The notes beneath the pieces are model-generated. The model saw nothing but the letters and a program-made list of their open reading frames with translations. It was not told where the DNA came from and did no database searches. Shown piece after piece: positions 7,142 through 15,957 of a DNA stretch of 64,000 nt. The stretch is from assembly GCA_963800475.1 (NCBI GenBank), contig CAWDAZ010000003.1, positions 1 to 64,000 on the forward strand, written 5' to 3'. The translations under genes were made by a program, and so were the position numbers. Within the stretch, counting starts at the first letter, position 1; each line of letters starts with the position of its first letter. Source of the DNA: Palsa-465 sp963800475 (GTDB lineage Bacteria > Actinomycetota > Thermoleophilia > Solirubrobacterales > Solirubrobacteraceae).

Positions 7142-8001
7142 GTCCGATCCGGACCGCCACGGTGATGACCCATCGGCGTCCGGAAGAGACCGGGCCGGCG
7201 ATCCGCTCGCTGCTCGAGCTCGCGAGCGGCGCGGGCGCGGTGCTGCGCCTCGATCCGGAAGAGACGCGCAAGCACGAGCTCCGGCCGGCCCCCGGGCTCG
7301 AGCTCGATGCCCCGATCGCCCGCGAGGTCGACATCTGCTTCGCGCTCGGGGGCGACGGCACGATCCTCACCGCGCTGCGGGCCTACGCCGGAACCGAGGT
7401 GCCTGTGTTCGCGGTCAACTTCGGCGAGATCGGGTTCCTCGCGACGGTCGACCGCGATGAGGCGCAGTCGGGATTCCGCCGCGCCTTCGCGGGGGACTTC
7501 GAGGTGCTCGCGCTGCCCGGAGTCGAGGCGTCTGGACAGGCCGGGCCGTGGCTGGCGATCAACGACCTGGCGATGCATCGCAAGCCGGGGAACCGGGTCC
7601 TCAACCTGATGTACTCGGTGGGAGAGGATGAGGTCGGCCGGGTCCACTGCGACGGTCTCGTCGTCGCCACGCCGGCCGGATCTACCGGTTACAACCTCGC
7701 CAACGGCGGCCCGGTGATGGCGTGGGGAGTTGAGGGGTTCGTGGTCTCGTTCATCGCCCCGCATTCGCTCAACGCTCGCGCCCTCGTGGTCGCGCCCCAC
7801 GACGTGCTGACGGTCAGCAACAGCTCGCGGGAGGAACCGGTCGACGTCAGCGTCGACGGGCGTCCGGTGTGCGTGCTGCCGCCCGGCGAGCAGCTCGAAG
7901 CGCGCTTCAAGCGGGCCCAGAGCCACCTCGCGCAGGTCGCCGGGACCACGTTCTACGGCCGGCTGCGCGAGAAGTTCGGACGGCTCGCGACCGCCCCGTA
8001 G
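7138..8001 (+). CDS. nadK: NAD kinase
   Basis: Phosphorylates NAD to NADP, the only de novo NADP source. The 287-aa product carries GGDGT at 71-75, the FGEIGFLATV loop, and TPAGSTGYNLANGGP, which binds the NAD adenosine and carries the glycine-rich second motif. A C-terminal strand-rich domain follows (VSVDGRPVCVLPPGEQL). GTG 7138 overlaps the tlyA TGA (GTGA). The longer open frame to 7072 lies inside tlyA and is not supported. Translational coupling with tlyA and the following recN fits the conserved actinobacterial operon. Confidence 0.95.
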   Translation: MSPIRTATVMTHRRPEETGPAIRSLLELASGAGAVLRLDPEETRKHELRPAPGLELDAPIAREVDICFALGGDGTILTALRAYAGTEVPVFAVNFGEIGFLATVDRDEAQSGFRRAFAGDFEVLALPGVEASGQAGPWLAINDLAMHRKPGNRVLNLMYSVGEDEVGRVHCDGLVVATPAGSTGYNLANGGPVMAWGVEGFVVSFIAPHSLNARALVVAPHDVLTVSNSSREEPVDVSVDGRPVCVLPPGEQLEARFKRAQSHLAQVAGTTFYGRLREKFGRLATAP

Positions 8002-8036
8002 GGATCCGTCGTCGGCGCCTGATACCACCCCGCGCG

Positions 8037-9716
8037 GTGCTACTCGAGCTGCGCGTGGAAAACCTGCTGCTGCTGGATCGCGCCGAGCTTGCGCTCGGCC
8101 CGGGCCTGAACGTCGTGACCGGCGAGACGGGAGCGGGCAAGACGCTGCTCGCACACTCGCTCGACCTGCTGCTCGGCGGCCGCGCGCGGAGCGGGATCGT
8201 CCGGGCGGGCGCGCGCGAGGCATACGTGGAGGGCGTGTTCTCGCTCCCGCCCGAGCTCGAGGCGGCCGAAGCGATCCCGGACGGCGCCGAGGAGCTCGTC
8301 CTGGCCCGGCGCGTGTGGCCCGACGGGCGGACTCGCGCATACGTGTGCGGGCGCTCGGCGACCGTCGCAGACCTACGCGAGCTGGGGAGCCGGCTGCTCG
8401 CCTTCTACGGCCAGCACGAGCACCGAAAGCTGATGCTGTCGACCGCCCAGCTCGATGTGCTGGACACTCACTGCGGGTCCGAGCAGCTCGAGCTGCGCGC
8501 CCGGGTCGCGAGCCGGTACGAGCGCGTCCGCGGGCTCGAGGCGCGCTGCCACGAGCTGCGCGAGCTGGCAGGAGCGCGCGAGCGGGAGCTCGACCTGCTG
8601 CGCTTCGAGCTCGACGAGATCGAGGCGCTTGCGCCGAGCGAGGACGAATACGGCTCGCTTCGCTCCGAGCGCGACCGCCGCCGGAACCTCGACGGGCTCC
8701 GCGCCGAGACGGTCGGCGCCGCCGACGCGATCCTCCCCGACGGCGAAGGCGGGGCGGCGCAGCTGCTCGCGGAGGCGACGTTCCGGCTGCGGGATGCGGC
8801 CGCGATCGACCCCGGGCTCGCGCCGGCGCTGGAGCGGATCGAGGCGCTCCGCTACGAGTCCGAGGACGTAGGCCGCGAGCTGCGTGCCTACGCGCTGGCG
8901 CTCGACGACGCGCCCGGCAGCCTCGAGGCGGTCGAGGAGCGCCTGGCGGCGTTCGCCCGCCTCGAGCGCAAGCACGGCGGCTCGATCGCCGAGGTGCTCG
9001 CGCATGCGGAACGCTGCCGCGCGAGGATCGAGGAGCTCGACACCGCCGAGCTCGCGCTGGACGACGCCGAGCGCGAGCTGGGCGAGGCACGCGCCGAGCT
9101 CGGCGACCTTGCGCGAGCGCTCGGAGACCGCCGCCGCCGGGCCGCGCCCGAGCTCGCCGGCGCGGTCCGGGACCGGCTCGCAGAGCTGACGATGCCAGAC
9201 GCGCGGTTCGAGGTGGTGATCTCCCCGCGCGAGCGGGGCTGCGGTCACCGCGGCGCCGAGACCGTCGAGCTCGTGATCGCCCCGAACGCCGGCGTCCCGG
9301 GCGGGCCGCTGAAGGAGATCGCCTCAGGTGGTGAGCTGTCGCGCGTGATGCTCGCGTTGCTGAGCGTCGCGCACGGCAGCGGAGCGCACGGGCCGGCCGC
9401 AGAGCAGCCGCTGCTCGTGTTCGACGAGATCGACGCCGGGATCGGCGGGCACACCGCGATCGCGGTCGGCGCGCACCTCCAGGAGCTCGCCCGCGGCCGC
9501 CAGATCCTGTGCATCACCCACCTCCCGCAGGTCGCCGCGGCCGCCTCCAGGCACTTCACGATCGCGAAGGACTCCGGCGTCGGGCCGGCCCGGACGACGG
9601 TCGCCGAGCTGGACGGCGATCGCGTCGTCGGCGAGCTGGTGCGGATGCTCGGGGCGGCCGAGGGAGACAGGGCCGCGAGCGCCCACGCGCGCCAGCTGCT
9701 CAAGCAAGCTGCATAG
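8037..9716 (+). CDS. recN: DNA repair protein RecN
   Basis: SMC-like ATPase that gathers broken DNA ends in recombinational repair. Walker A GETGAGKT is at residues 29-36; long Arg/Glu/Leu-rich coiled-coil arms span about 150-370. The ABC signature (IASGGELSRVMLAL) is near residue 427 and Walker B/D-loop (LLVFDEIDAGIGG) near 460, giving a normal 559 aa. GTG 8037 starts the typical LLELRVENLLLLD N-terminus; the extended frame to 7869 overlaps nadK. It lies 35 nt after nadK. The junction could be co-transcribed; no strong TANNNT is present before its start. Confidence 0.95.
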   Translation: MLLELRVENLLLLDRAELALGPGLNVVTGETGAGKTLLAHSLDLLLGGRARSGIVRAGAREAYVEGVFSLPPELEAAEAIPDGAEELVLARRVWPDGRTRAYVCGRSATVADLRELGSRLLAFYGQHEHRKLMLSTAQLDVLDTHCGSEQLELRARVASRYERVRGLEARCHELRELAGARERELDLLRFELDEIEALAPSEDEYGSLRSERDRRRNLDGLRAETVGAADAILPDGEGGAAQLLAEATFRLRDAAAIDPGLAPALERIEALRYESEDVGRELRAYALALDDAPGSLEAVEERLAAFARLERKHGGSIAEVLAHAERCRARIEELDTAELALDDAERELGEARAELGDLARALGDRRRRAAPELAGAVRDRLAELTMPDARFEVVISPRERGCGHRGAETVELVIAPNAGVPGGPLKEIASGGELSRVMLALLSVAHGSGAHGPAAEQPLLVFDEIDAGIGGHTAIAVGAHLQELARGRQILCITHLPQVAAAASRHFTIAKDSGVGPARTTVAELDGDRVVGELVRMLGAAEGDRAASAHARQLLKQAA

Positions 9717-9808
9717 CCCGCGGCACGCCGGCACCACGCGTCGTCCGGCCGCTTCCAGGGTATGTGAAAATGCTCGCAGGCGACTCAGGGCGGGGACCCC
9801 ATGAGGCA

Positions 9809-9814
9809 TACGAT
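9809..9814 (+). promoter_or_regulatory. -10-like hexamer TACGAT
   Basis: TACGAT ends 7 nt before the in-frame GTG at 9822 and lies inside the longer frame that begins at ATG 9801. This is the main reason to prefer the 9822 start. Confidence 0.35.
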
Positions 9815-9821
9815 TGAGCCG

Positions 9822-10187
9822 GTGAGATGGATGCGCGAGCGACGCGTTCGCGTTAGTGCGCGGAGGCTGCATCGGGCGGTGCTCGCGTTGCCGCTGGACG
9901 CGCGGCACGCGATGCTCGACGCGCTCGCGGACGGCGAGCTGATCGTCGGCGCATACACCGATCGGCGCGGCCGGACCTGTCCGATGCTCGCCGCGCACCG
10001 TCGGGGTGCACGGATCGACGTGGGTGACTTCCCCCGGGCCTGGGACACGTTCGCGCGCGCACGGCGCCCGCGCCCGGCGACCCCGCGTGAGCTCGAGATC
10101 CTGAGGGCGCTGCTCGAGGAGTCGCTGTCCGGCGCGCCGTCGCAGCAGAGCTCGCCGCCCCGCGAGCCTGCGCTGAGCGGGCGGTGA
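9822..10187 (+). CDS. Unknown protein, CPMLAAHR family, copy 1
   Basis: Function not recognised. The 121-aa product (GTG 9822; ATG 9801 would add 7 residues) is cytoplasmic and Arg-rich, with a folded core: an N-terminal helix with LPLDARHAMLDAL, then LIVGAYT (about 39-45), CPMLAAHR (about 53-60), and FPRAWDTFA, then a helix ending ELEILRALLEESL. A second copy lies at 28114-28692 and shares these blocks in the same order. The single conserved Cys next to Pro-Met and the conserved His-Arg are candidate functional residues. Its stop overlaps the next gene's GTG by four bases (GTGA), so it is coupled to a small membrane protein and lies between recN and pyrG, where Mycobacterium has other genes. 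Confidence 0.75.
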   Translation: MRWMRERRVRVSARRLHRAVLALPLDARHAMLDALADGELIVGAYTDRRGRTCPMLAAHRRGARIDVGDFPRAWDTFARARRPRPATPRELEILRALLEESLSGAPSQQSSPPREPALSGR

Positions 10188-10528
10188 GCGCCGCCGGCGG
10201 CACTCGTCTCGCCCGTCCCGCCGCGGCGCTCGCGGCCCTGCTCGTGCTCGTCGCGGCTCCGCTCGCGCTCTGGCACCGCGTCCTCCACGACGTGCTCGCC
10301 TCGTTCCGGTGGAACGTCTCGTACGCGGCGACGGAGCTGGGCCCGTGGCTGCTGCTGCTCGCCGGGATCGCGTTCCTGCTCCCGGTCGCCGTGTCGTCGG
10401 GGCTCCATCCCGAGAGCCGGCTCTACCCCCGCGCGCGCCGCTCGTACTTCGTCTGGGGCGTGGTGCTGTACCTGATGGGAGCGCTGCTCGCCGCGCAGCT
10501 GTTCGAGCTGTGGGGCTACGCGCACTGA
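10184..10528 (+). CDS. Small integral membrane protein (114 aa)
   Basis: Function not recognised. Three likely membrane helices lie at about residues 10-30 (Ala/Leu/Val-rich), 48-70 (LGPWLLLLAGIAFLLPVAV) and 86-108 (FVWGVVLYLMGALLAAQLF). A short Arg-rich loop (YPRARRS) precedes the last helix. GTG 10184 overlaps the previous stop (GTGA), so translation is coupled to the CPMLAAHR protein. pyrG follows after 93 nt with its own -10-like site. The pair may act together, one soluble and one membrane part, but nothing shows the function. Confidence 0.7.
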   Translation: MSAAGGTRLARPAAALAALLVLVAAPLALWHRVLHDVLASFRWNVSYAATELGPWLLLLAGIAFLLPVAVSSGLHPESRLYPRARRSYFVWGVVLYLMGALLAAQLFELWGYAH

Positions 10529-10598
10529 GCGCGCGCCGCGCCGCCGGCGCGCGCGCTCGCTGGATCGTCCGGCCGCCTCGCTACCGTGAGGGCACGGA

Positions 10599-10604
10599 TA
10601 CACT
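10599..10604 (+). promoter_or_regulatory. -10-like hexamer TACACT before pyrG
   Basis: TACACT (preceded by GGA) ends 17 nt before the pyrG ATG, leaving a short leader that contains an AAGGA ribosome binding site at 10610-10614. Confidence 0.35.
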
Positions 10605-10621
10605 CGAGCAAGGACCGACCG

Positions 10622-12295
10622 ATGGCAGCAGGCGAGACGCGCTTCATCTTCATTACCGGCGGAGTCGTCTCGTCCCTTGGGAAGGGGATCGCCGCGGCAT
10701 CGATCGGCAGGTTGCTGGTCGCGCGCGGGCTGGACGTCCAGCTGCAGAAGTTCGACCCGTACATCAACGTCGATCCAGGCACGATGTCGCCGTATCAGCA
10801 CGGCGAGGTGTTCGTCACCGAGGACGGCGCCGAGACCGACCTGGACCTCGGCCACTACGAGCGGTTCACCGACGCGAACACGAGCCGCGCCTCGAACGTC
10901 ACCGCCGGCGGCATCTACAACAGCGTGATCCGCCGCGAGCGCCGCGGCGATTACCTGGGCGCGACGGTCCAGGTCGTCCCGCACATCACGGACGAGATCA
11001 AGCAACGCATCAAGCTGATGGCCGAGTCCTCGGAGGTCGACTTCGTGATCACCGAGATCGGCGGGACCGTGGGCGACATCGAGTCGCTCCCGTTCCTGGA
11101 GGCGATCCGGCAGTTCCCGGTCGACGTCGGCCGGCGCAGGTGCATGTTCATTCACCTGACCCTCGTCCCGTACATCGGCCACGCCGGTGAGCTGAAGACC
11201 AAGCCCACCCAGCACTCCGTCAACGAGCTGCGGCGAATCGGAATCGCGCCGGACATGGTCGTGTGCCGCTCCGAGTCCGCCCTGTCCCAGGAAATCCGGA
11301 AGAAGATTGCCTTGTTCGCAAGTCTTCCCGTCGAGGCAGTGGTCTCCGCACGCGACGTTCCTGACATCTATCAGGTCCCGCTCGTGTTCCGGGGCGAGGG
11401 CGTCGACGACTTCATCCTGCGCGAGCACTTCGGGCTCGAGGCACCGGCTCCCGATCTGCGCGACTGGGAGGCGATCACGCGCAAGGCCGCGGAGGCCTCG
11501 AAGACCGTCCGGATCGCGCTCGTCGGCAAGTACGTGCAGCTCGAGGACGCCTATCTGTCGGTCGCGGAGGCCCTCAAGCACGCCGGCGTCCATCACGACG
11601 CCACGGTGGAGCTCGACTGGGTCGACTCCGAGTCGGTCGCCGACCCGGCCGTCGCGGCGCAGCTGGAGCAAGCGGGCGGGATCCTGATCCCCGGCGGGTT
11701 CGGAGGCCGGGGAATCGAGGGCAAGATCCGCGCCGCGCAGATCGCCCGCGAGGGGCGGATCCCGTATCTCGGGATCTGCCTCGGGATGCAGATCGCGGTC
11801 GCCGAGTTCGCGCGCCACGTCGCCGGCATGGATGGCGCAAACTCGACCGAGTTTGACCCCGAGACCCCGTTTCCGGTCATCGACCTGCTCCCGGAGCAGA
11901 AGGAGATCGCCGACATGGGCGGCACGATGCGGCTCGGCGCCGACCCGATCAAGCTGCACGACTCGACCGCGATCCGGGAGCTGTACGGGGAGGCGGTTGT
12001 GTACGAGCGCCACCGCCACCGTTACGAAGTCAACAACCATCTCCGTCGCCGGCTCGAGTCGGCCGGGCTGATCTGCTCGGGCACCTCGCCCGACGAGCGG
12101 CTCGTCGAGGCGATCGAGCTGCCCAAGGACGTCCATCCGTTCTTCGTGGCGTCGCAGTACCACCCCGAGTTCAAGTCGCGTCCCGTGCGTCCGGCGCCGC
12201 TGTTCGACGCGTTCGTGGGCGCCGCGCTCGCACGCTCGGGCGCCGAACAGGCCAGACAGGGCGAACCGAGCGTTTCGGGCACGATCGGCTCGTGA
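10622..12295 (+). CDS. pyrG: CTP synthase
   Basis: Makes CTP from UTP, ATP and glutamine. The 557-aa product starts with the amidoligase domain (FIFITGGVVSSLGKG, then KFDPYINVDPGTMSPYQHGEV) over about residues 1-270, and continues with a class-I glutamine amidotransferase domain. The catalytic Cys is in GICLGMQ near residue 385, and the His-Glu pair is in QYHPEFKSRP near the end. ATG 10622 is preferred over an upstream GTG (10586) because AAGGA sits 7 nt before it. The stop overlaps the next gene's GTG by four bases. This matches the pyrG-NUDIX-xerD order of actinobacteria. Confidence 0.96.
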   Translation: MAAGETRFIFITGGVVSSLGKGIAAASIGRLLVARGLDVQLQKFDPYINVDPGTMSPYQHGEVFVTEDGAETDLDLGHYERFTDANTSRASNVTAGGIYNSVIRRERRGDYLGATVQVVPHITDEIKQRIKLMAESSEVDFVITEIGGTVGDIESLPFLEAIRQFPVDVGRRRCMFIHLTLVPYIGHAGELKTKPTQHSVNELRRIGIAPDMVVCRSESALSQEIRKKIALFASLPVEAVVSARDVPDIYQVPLVFRGEGVDDFILREHFGLEAPAPDLRDWEAITRKAAEASKTVRIALVGKYVQLEDAYLSVAEALKHAGVHHDATVELDWVDSESVADPAVAAQLEQAGGILIPGGFGGRGIEGKIRAAQIAREGRIPYLGICLGMQIAVAEFARHVAGMDGANSTEFDPETPFPVIDLLPEQKEIADMGGTMRLGADPIKLHDSTAIRELYGEAVVYERHRHRYEVNNHLRRRLESAGLICSGTSPDERLVEAIELPKDVHPFFVASQYHPEFKSRPVRPAPLFDAFVGAALARSGAEQARQGEPSVSGTIGS

Positions 12296-13443
12296 GGCGA
12301 GCCACCGAGGCCGAGCGCGAGCGGCTCGGTGAGACGTTCGCCTCGCTGTGCCGGATCGAGAGCCCGTCCGGCCGGGAGCGCGCCTGCGCCGACTGGGTCG
12401 CCGCCGAGCTCGACGGGATGGGCGTCGGGGTCGAGGAGGATGGCGCCGCCCGGATCGCCGGATCGGATGCCGGGAACCTGTTCGCGCGGCTGCCGGGCCG
12501 GGGCGGGGACAGCATCCTCCTGTGCGCGCACCTCGACACCGTCCCGCTGACGGCGCCGGTCGATCCGGTGATCGTGGACGGAGGCTGGGAGAACCGCAAC
12601 GAGGCGATCCTCGGCGCCGACAACAAGGCGGCGGTCGCCGTGATGCTCGAGCTCGCGCGGCGGCTACACGGCGCGCCGCAGCCTCCCGAGGTCGGCATCG
12701 AACTGCTGTTCACCGTGTGCGAGGAGGTGGCGCTTCGCGGCGCGACGGCATTCGACGCGAGCCTGCTCTCGAGCCGCTTCGGCTACGTCTTCGACCACGC
12801 CTCCCCGATCGGGGAGATCGTGCTGGCGTCGCCCACCTACTTCCGGATCGTGGCAGACATCCACGGGCACGCGGCGCACGCGGGGATCCGGCCGGAGAGC
12901 GGACGCAGCGCCGTGGTGGCGGCCGCGCGCGCGATCGCGGCGATGCGGCTCGGCCGCCTCGATGACGAGACGACCGCAAACGTCGGGACGATCGCCGGCG
13001 GGACCAACGCGAACGTCGTGCCCGAGCGCTGCCACCTGGAAGCCGAGGCGCGCAGCCTCGATCCGGCGCGCGCTGAGGCGACCGCCACCGAGATCATCGA
13101 CCACCTCCAGGAGGCGGCCGATGCCGCCGAATGCGATCTCGACATCACCGTCGAGCGGCTGTTCGAGGGTTACCGGACCCGCGCGCGCGAGCCGCAGGTC
13201 GCGCTCGCCGAGCGCGCCCTGCGCGGCTCCGGCTACCAGCCCAGCCACATCGTCACCGGCGGCGGCTCCGACGCCAACGCCCTCCAGCTGGCGGGTTTTC
13301 CGTGTACGAACCTCGCCAACGGCACCGAGCGCAACCACGAGCCGACCGAGCGCGTCAGCGTCGAGGCGCTCGACGGCATGCTCGAGGTCGCGATCGGGCT
13401 GGTCGAGCATGCGGCCGAGGTGATCCGGCAAGGGGAGGGGTGA
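12292..13443 (+). CDS. M20-family metallopeptidase (peptidase T-like)
   Basis: Zinc aminopeptidase/deacylase fold. Metal-binding positions are visible: His-x-Asp in LLCAHLDTVPL, the bridging Asp in LGADNKAAVAVML, the catalytic Glu-Glu in VCEEVALRG, the dimer-domain His in HGHAAHAGIRPESGRSA, and a late His-Glu region (TERNHEPTE). The 383-aa size is normal. GTG 12292 overlaps the pyrG stop, and its own stop overlaps the NUDIX start, so it is embedded in the operon. This member sits between pyrG and the NUDIX gene, an interposition relative to Mycobacterium. The true substrate (tripeptides or acyl-amino acids) cannot be read from sequence. Confidence 0.85.
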   Translation: MRRATEAERERLGETFASLCRIESPSGRERACADWVAAELDGMGVGVEEDGAARIAGSDAGNLFARLPGRGGDSILLCAHLDTVPLTAPVDPVIVDGGWENRNEAILGADNKAAVAVMLELARRLHGAPQPPEVGIELLFTVCEEVALRGATAFDASLLSSRFGYVFDHASPIGEIVLASPTYFRIVADIHGHAAHAGIRPESGRSAVVAAARAIAAMRLGRLDDETTANVGTIAGGTNANVVPERCHLEAEARSLDPARAEATATEIIDHLQEAADAAECDLDITVERLFEGYRTRAREPQVALAERALRGSGYQPSHIVTGGGSDANALQLAGFPCTNLANGTERNHEPTERVSVEALDGMLEVAIGLVEHAAEVIRQGEG

Positions 13444-13982
13444 GCGAGATCGAGCTGCTCGACGAGGAGATCCAGTGGGAGGGGAAGTTCGTCCGCGGCG
13501 GCGTCGCCCGGTACCGCCACGACGATGGGGAGCGGGTCATCCGCGAGAAGGTCTGGCACCCAGGCGCCGTCGGAATCCTGCCGCTCGACGACACGCACGT
13601 GTGGCTCACCCGCCAGCCCCGCGAGGTGACCGGGCTGGCCGACTCGCTCGAGATCCCGGCCGGCAAGCTCGACATCCCGGGCGAGTCGCCGCTGCAGACC
13701 GGCAAGCGCGAGCTCGGGGAGGAGATCGGCAAGCGTGCCGGCCGCTGGGAGGAGCTGTTCGCGTTCTTCACGAGCCCGGGGTTCAGCGACGAGCGCGTGT
13801 GGCTGTTCCTCGCCACCGATCTCGACGACGACCCCGACGCCGAGCCCGAGGAGGACGAGCGGATCGAGGTGGTCCCGTGGCCGCTCGAACGTCTTGACGA
13901 CGCGGTCTCCGAGTGCCAGGACTCGAAAACGCTGATCGCGCTGCTCTGGCTTGCCGCGCGCTCGGCTTCCGGCCTCGCTTAA
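13440..13982 (+). CDS. NUDIX hydrolase, ADP-ribose pyrophosphatase type
   Basis: Hydrolyses nucleoside diphosphate-linked compounds, probably ADP-ribose, as the equivalently placed Rv1700 does in Mycobacterium. The NUDIX box is GKLDIPGESPLQTGKRELGEEIG (about residues 73-95), split as GKLDIPGE and RELGEEIG. It has one residue more than the textbook G-x5-E spacing, a variation also usual in Rv1700-like proteins. The 180-aa size fits. GTG 13440 overlaps the M20 stop (GTGA); the longer frame from 13131 lies inside the M20 gene. It precedes xerD as in other actinobacteria. Confidence 0.88.
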   Translation: MSEIELLDEEIQWEGKFVRGGVARYRHDDGERVIREKVWHPGAVGILPLDDTHVWLTRQPREVTGLADSLEIPAGKLDIPGESPLQTGKRELGEEIGKRAGRWEELFAFFTSPGFSDERVWLFLATDLDDDPDAEPEEDERIEVVPWPLERLDDAVSECQDSKTLIALLWLAARSASGLA

Positions 13983-14068
13983 TTGCGCGGCGCCAGAGTC
14001 ATCCGGCTGGCTCAAGTCGCGCCGCTGACACGGCAGGACTAGCTCCGCGGGCAGCGAACTCCGCGGTT

Positions 14069-15010
14069 ATGACCACCACCGAGGCGCCTCGCCTCACCGA
14101 GCTGATGCTCGAGTTCCTGGGCTATCTCGAGCTCGAGCGGGGGCTGTCCCGCAACACGCTCGAGGCATACCGCTCCGACCTCGAGCAGTACGGCGCGTAT
14201 CTCCGCGCGCACGAGCTCGACCCGCTGCGGATCACGCCGACTGAGCTGGCGGGGTTCGTGTCCTCGCTGGCCGAGGGCCGCGACGGGCGCCGTCCGGTGG
14301 CACCGGCGACGCTGCAGCGGAAGATCGCCTGCCTGCGCTCGTTCTACCGGCACCTGCGACGCGAGCAGCTGATCGACCACGATCCGGCCTCGGAGCTCCG
14401 CGCGCCGCGTTCGCGGGCGCGACTCCCGCAGGTGCTGAGCCGTGACGAGGTTCTCCGGCTGCTGGGCCAGCCCCGCGGCTCGACGCCGGTCGCGGTCCGC
14501 GACCGGGCGCTGCTCGAGACGATGTACGCGTGCGGGCTCCGCGCGTCGGAGGCGATCGGGCTCGAGCTGTCCGACCTCGACCTGGATGCGGGCATCCTGC
14601 GCGCGCGGGGGAAGGGGTCAAAGGAGCGACTCGTACCGATCGGGAGCAAGGCGGTTGCGAGCCTGCGCCTGTACCTCGACAAGGCCCGCCCGCGGCTGGT
14701 CGGACTGCGCGAGGAGCGCCGCGTGTTCGTCAACCAGCGCGGCGCGGGGCTGTCCCGCCAGGGGCTCTACAAGATCGTCCAGCGTCACGCGGCCGCCGCC
14801 GGGCTCGCCGATCGGATGAGCCCGCACACGCTCCGGCACACGTTCGCCACACACCTGCTGGCGGGCGGCTGCGATCTGCGCTCGCTCCAGGAGATGCTCG
14901 GTCACGCGGACATCGCCACCACCCAGATCTACACGCACCTGTCCGCCGACCGGCTGCGGGACGTGTACTTCGACGCGCACCCGAGAGCGCAGCTGCACCG
15001 CGGGCCGTAG
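14069..15010 (+). CDS. xerD: Tyrosine recombinase XerD
   Basis: Site-specific recombinase that resolves chromosome dimers at dif, working with XerC and FtsK. The 313-aa protein has an N-terminal SAM-like core-binding domain (about 10-105, ELERGLSRNTLEAYRSDL) and a C-terminal catalytic domain. Catalytic residues are Arg in YACGLRASEAIGL, Lys in GKGSKERLVPIG, His-x-x-Arg in HTLRHTFATHLL, His in LGHADIATTQIYTH and the nucleophilic Tyr in QIYTHLSADRL. ATG 14069 is preferred to an upstream in-frame start at 13913, which overlaps the NUDIX gene. Its TAG stop forms part of the next gene's TAGAGT hexamer. Confidence 0.93.
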   Translation: MTTTEAPRLTELMLEFLGYLELERGLSRNTLEAYRSDLEQYGAYLRAHELDPLRITPTELAGFVSSLAEGRDGRRPVAPATLQRKIACLRSFYRHLRREQLIDHDPASELRAPRSRARLPQVLSRDEVLRLLGQPRGSTPVAVRDRALLETMYACGLRASEAIGLELSDLDLDAGILRARGKGSKERLVPIGSKAVASLRLYLDKARPRLVGLREERRVFVNQRGAGLSRQGLYKIVQRHAAAAGLADRMSPHTLRHTFATHLLAGGCDLRSLQEMLGHADIATTQIYTHLSADRLRDVYFDAHPRAQLHRGP

Positions 15011-15013
15011 AGT
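15008..15013 (+). promoter_or_regulatory. -10-like hexamer TAGAGT
   Basis: TAGAGT begins with the xerD TAG stop and ends 8 nt before the ATG at 15022. Confidence 0.35.
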
Positions 15014-15021
15014 CCGCGGCG

Positions 15022-15957
15022 ATGGGCATCACGCACTTCGACGAGGCGCCGAGTCACGAGTTCGACGTCGGCCATCTGCGCGGCCGCTGGACGATGCTCG
15101 GCGAGGCGGCGGGGTCACGCGGGATCGGGGTCAGGAGGATCCAGGTCCCGGCAGGCTGGTGGTCGACGCCGGCCCACGAGCACGGCAGCGAGGAGGAGAT
15201 CTTCTACGTGCTCTCAGGGCAGGGCATCAGCTGGCAGCGAGAGCGGACCGCCGAGATCGGCGCCGGCGACTGCATCGTCTACCACGCGGGCGCGGGCGCG
15301 CACAGCCTGAAGGCGGCCGAGGACCTGGACGTGCTGGCGTTCGGGCCACGCCACCGCGCCCCGAGCGTCGCCTTTCCGCGGCTCGGCATGTCGCTCGTCG
15401 GGCGGCGCGCGGTCGAGTCGGTGCCCGGCGCCGTGTCGGGCGCGCCGGTGCAGTTCGTCCGGGAGGGGGAGGCGGGCCCGCCGGAGCTGCCGGACGATCC
15501 GGGGGAGCGCCCGACGACGGTCGTCAACGTCGAGGCCGTCACCGCGAGGCCGTTCGGGCGCTCGCGTGTGTCGGCGCTGAGGCGGAACCTCGGCCGGGCC
15601 GCCGGGTCGACCGCGACCGGGATCCAGCACGTCGAGGTGGCCGCGGGGAAGGAGTCCTCGCCGCAGCACTGTCACTCGCTCGAGGAGGAGCTGTTCGTCG
15701 TCCTCGGCGGGAACGGGGTGCTGCTGCTCGGCGACGAGCACACCCCGGTGCGGCCTGGCCACGTGATCGCGCGGCCACCCGGGACCGGGGTCGCGCACGC
15801 GTTCCGAGCCGAGGAGGCCGGGCTGACGCTGCTCGCGTACGGGACGCGGGAGCCGGGCGACCTCTGTTACTACCCCCGCTCCAAGAAGGTCTCGTTCGCA
15901 GGCCTGGGGGTGATCGCGCGGGTCGAGCCGCTCGACTACTGGGATGGCGAGGACTGA
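15022..15957 (+). CDS. Bicupin-fold protein (311 aa)
   Basis: Two cupin domains in tandem. The first metal site is HEHGSEEEIFYVLSGQG (about residues 53-69) and the second QHCHSLEEELFVVLGGNG (about 214-231), both with the H-x-H-x(3-4)-E pattern and a trailing His. A Pro-rich linker (150-180) separates them. ATG 15022 has a TAGAGT hexamer 8 nt upstream; the longer frame from 14530 lies within xerD. The enzyme activity is unknown: isomerases, dioxygenases and storage-like proteins share the fold. The stop overlaps the start of a lipoprotein gene by 14 nt. Confidence 0.8.
   Translation: MGITHFDEAPSHEFDVGHLRGRWTMLGEAAGSRGIGVRRIQVPAGWWSTPAHEHGSEEEIFYVLSGQGISWQRERTAEIGAGDCIVYHAGAGAHSLKAAEDLDVLAFGPRHRAPSVAFPRLGMSLVGRRAVESVPGAVSGAPVQFVREGEAGPPELPDDPGERPTTVVNVEAVTARPFGRSRVSALRRNLGRAAGSTATGIQHVEVAAGKESSPQHCHSLEEELFVVLGGNGVLLLGDEHTPVRPGHVIARPPGTGVAHAFRAEEAGLTLLAYGTREPGDLCYYPRSKKVSFAGLGVIARVEPLDYWDGED

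Noticed and set aside
6268..9090. Open frame of 940 codons on the minus strand over tlyA, nadK and recN
   Set aside because: Pro/Arg/Ala-rich, no domain, fully antisense to three well-supported genes; typical of GC-rich DNA.
9785..12163. 792-codon minus-strand frame over pyrG
   Set aside because: Antisense shadow of pyrG and upstream genes; no recognisable protein.
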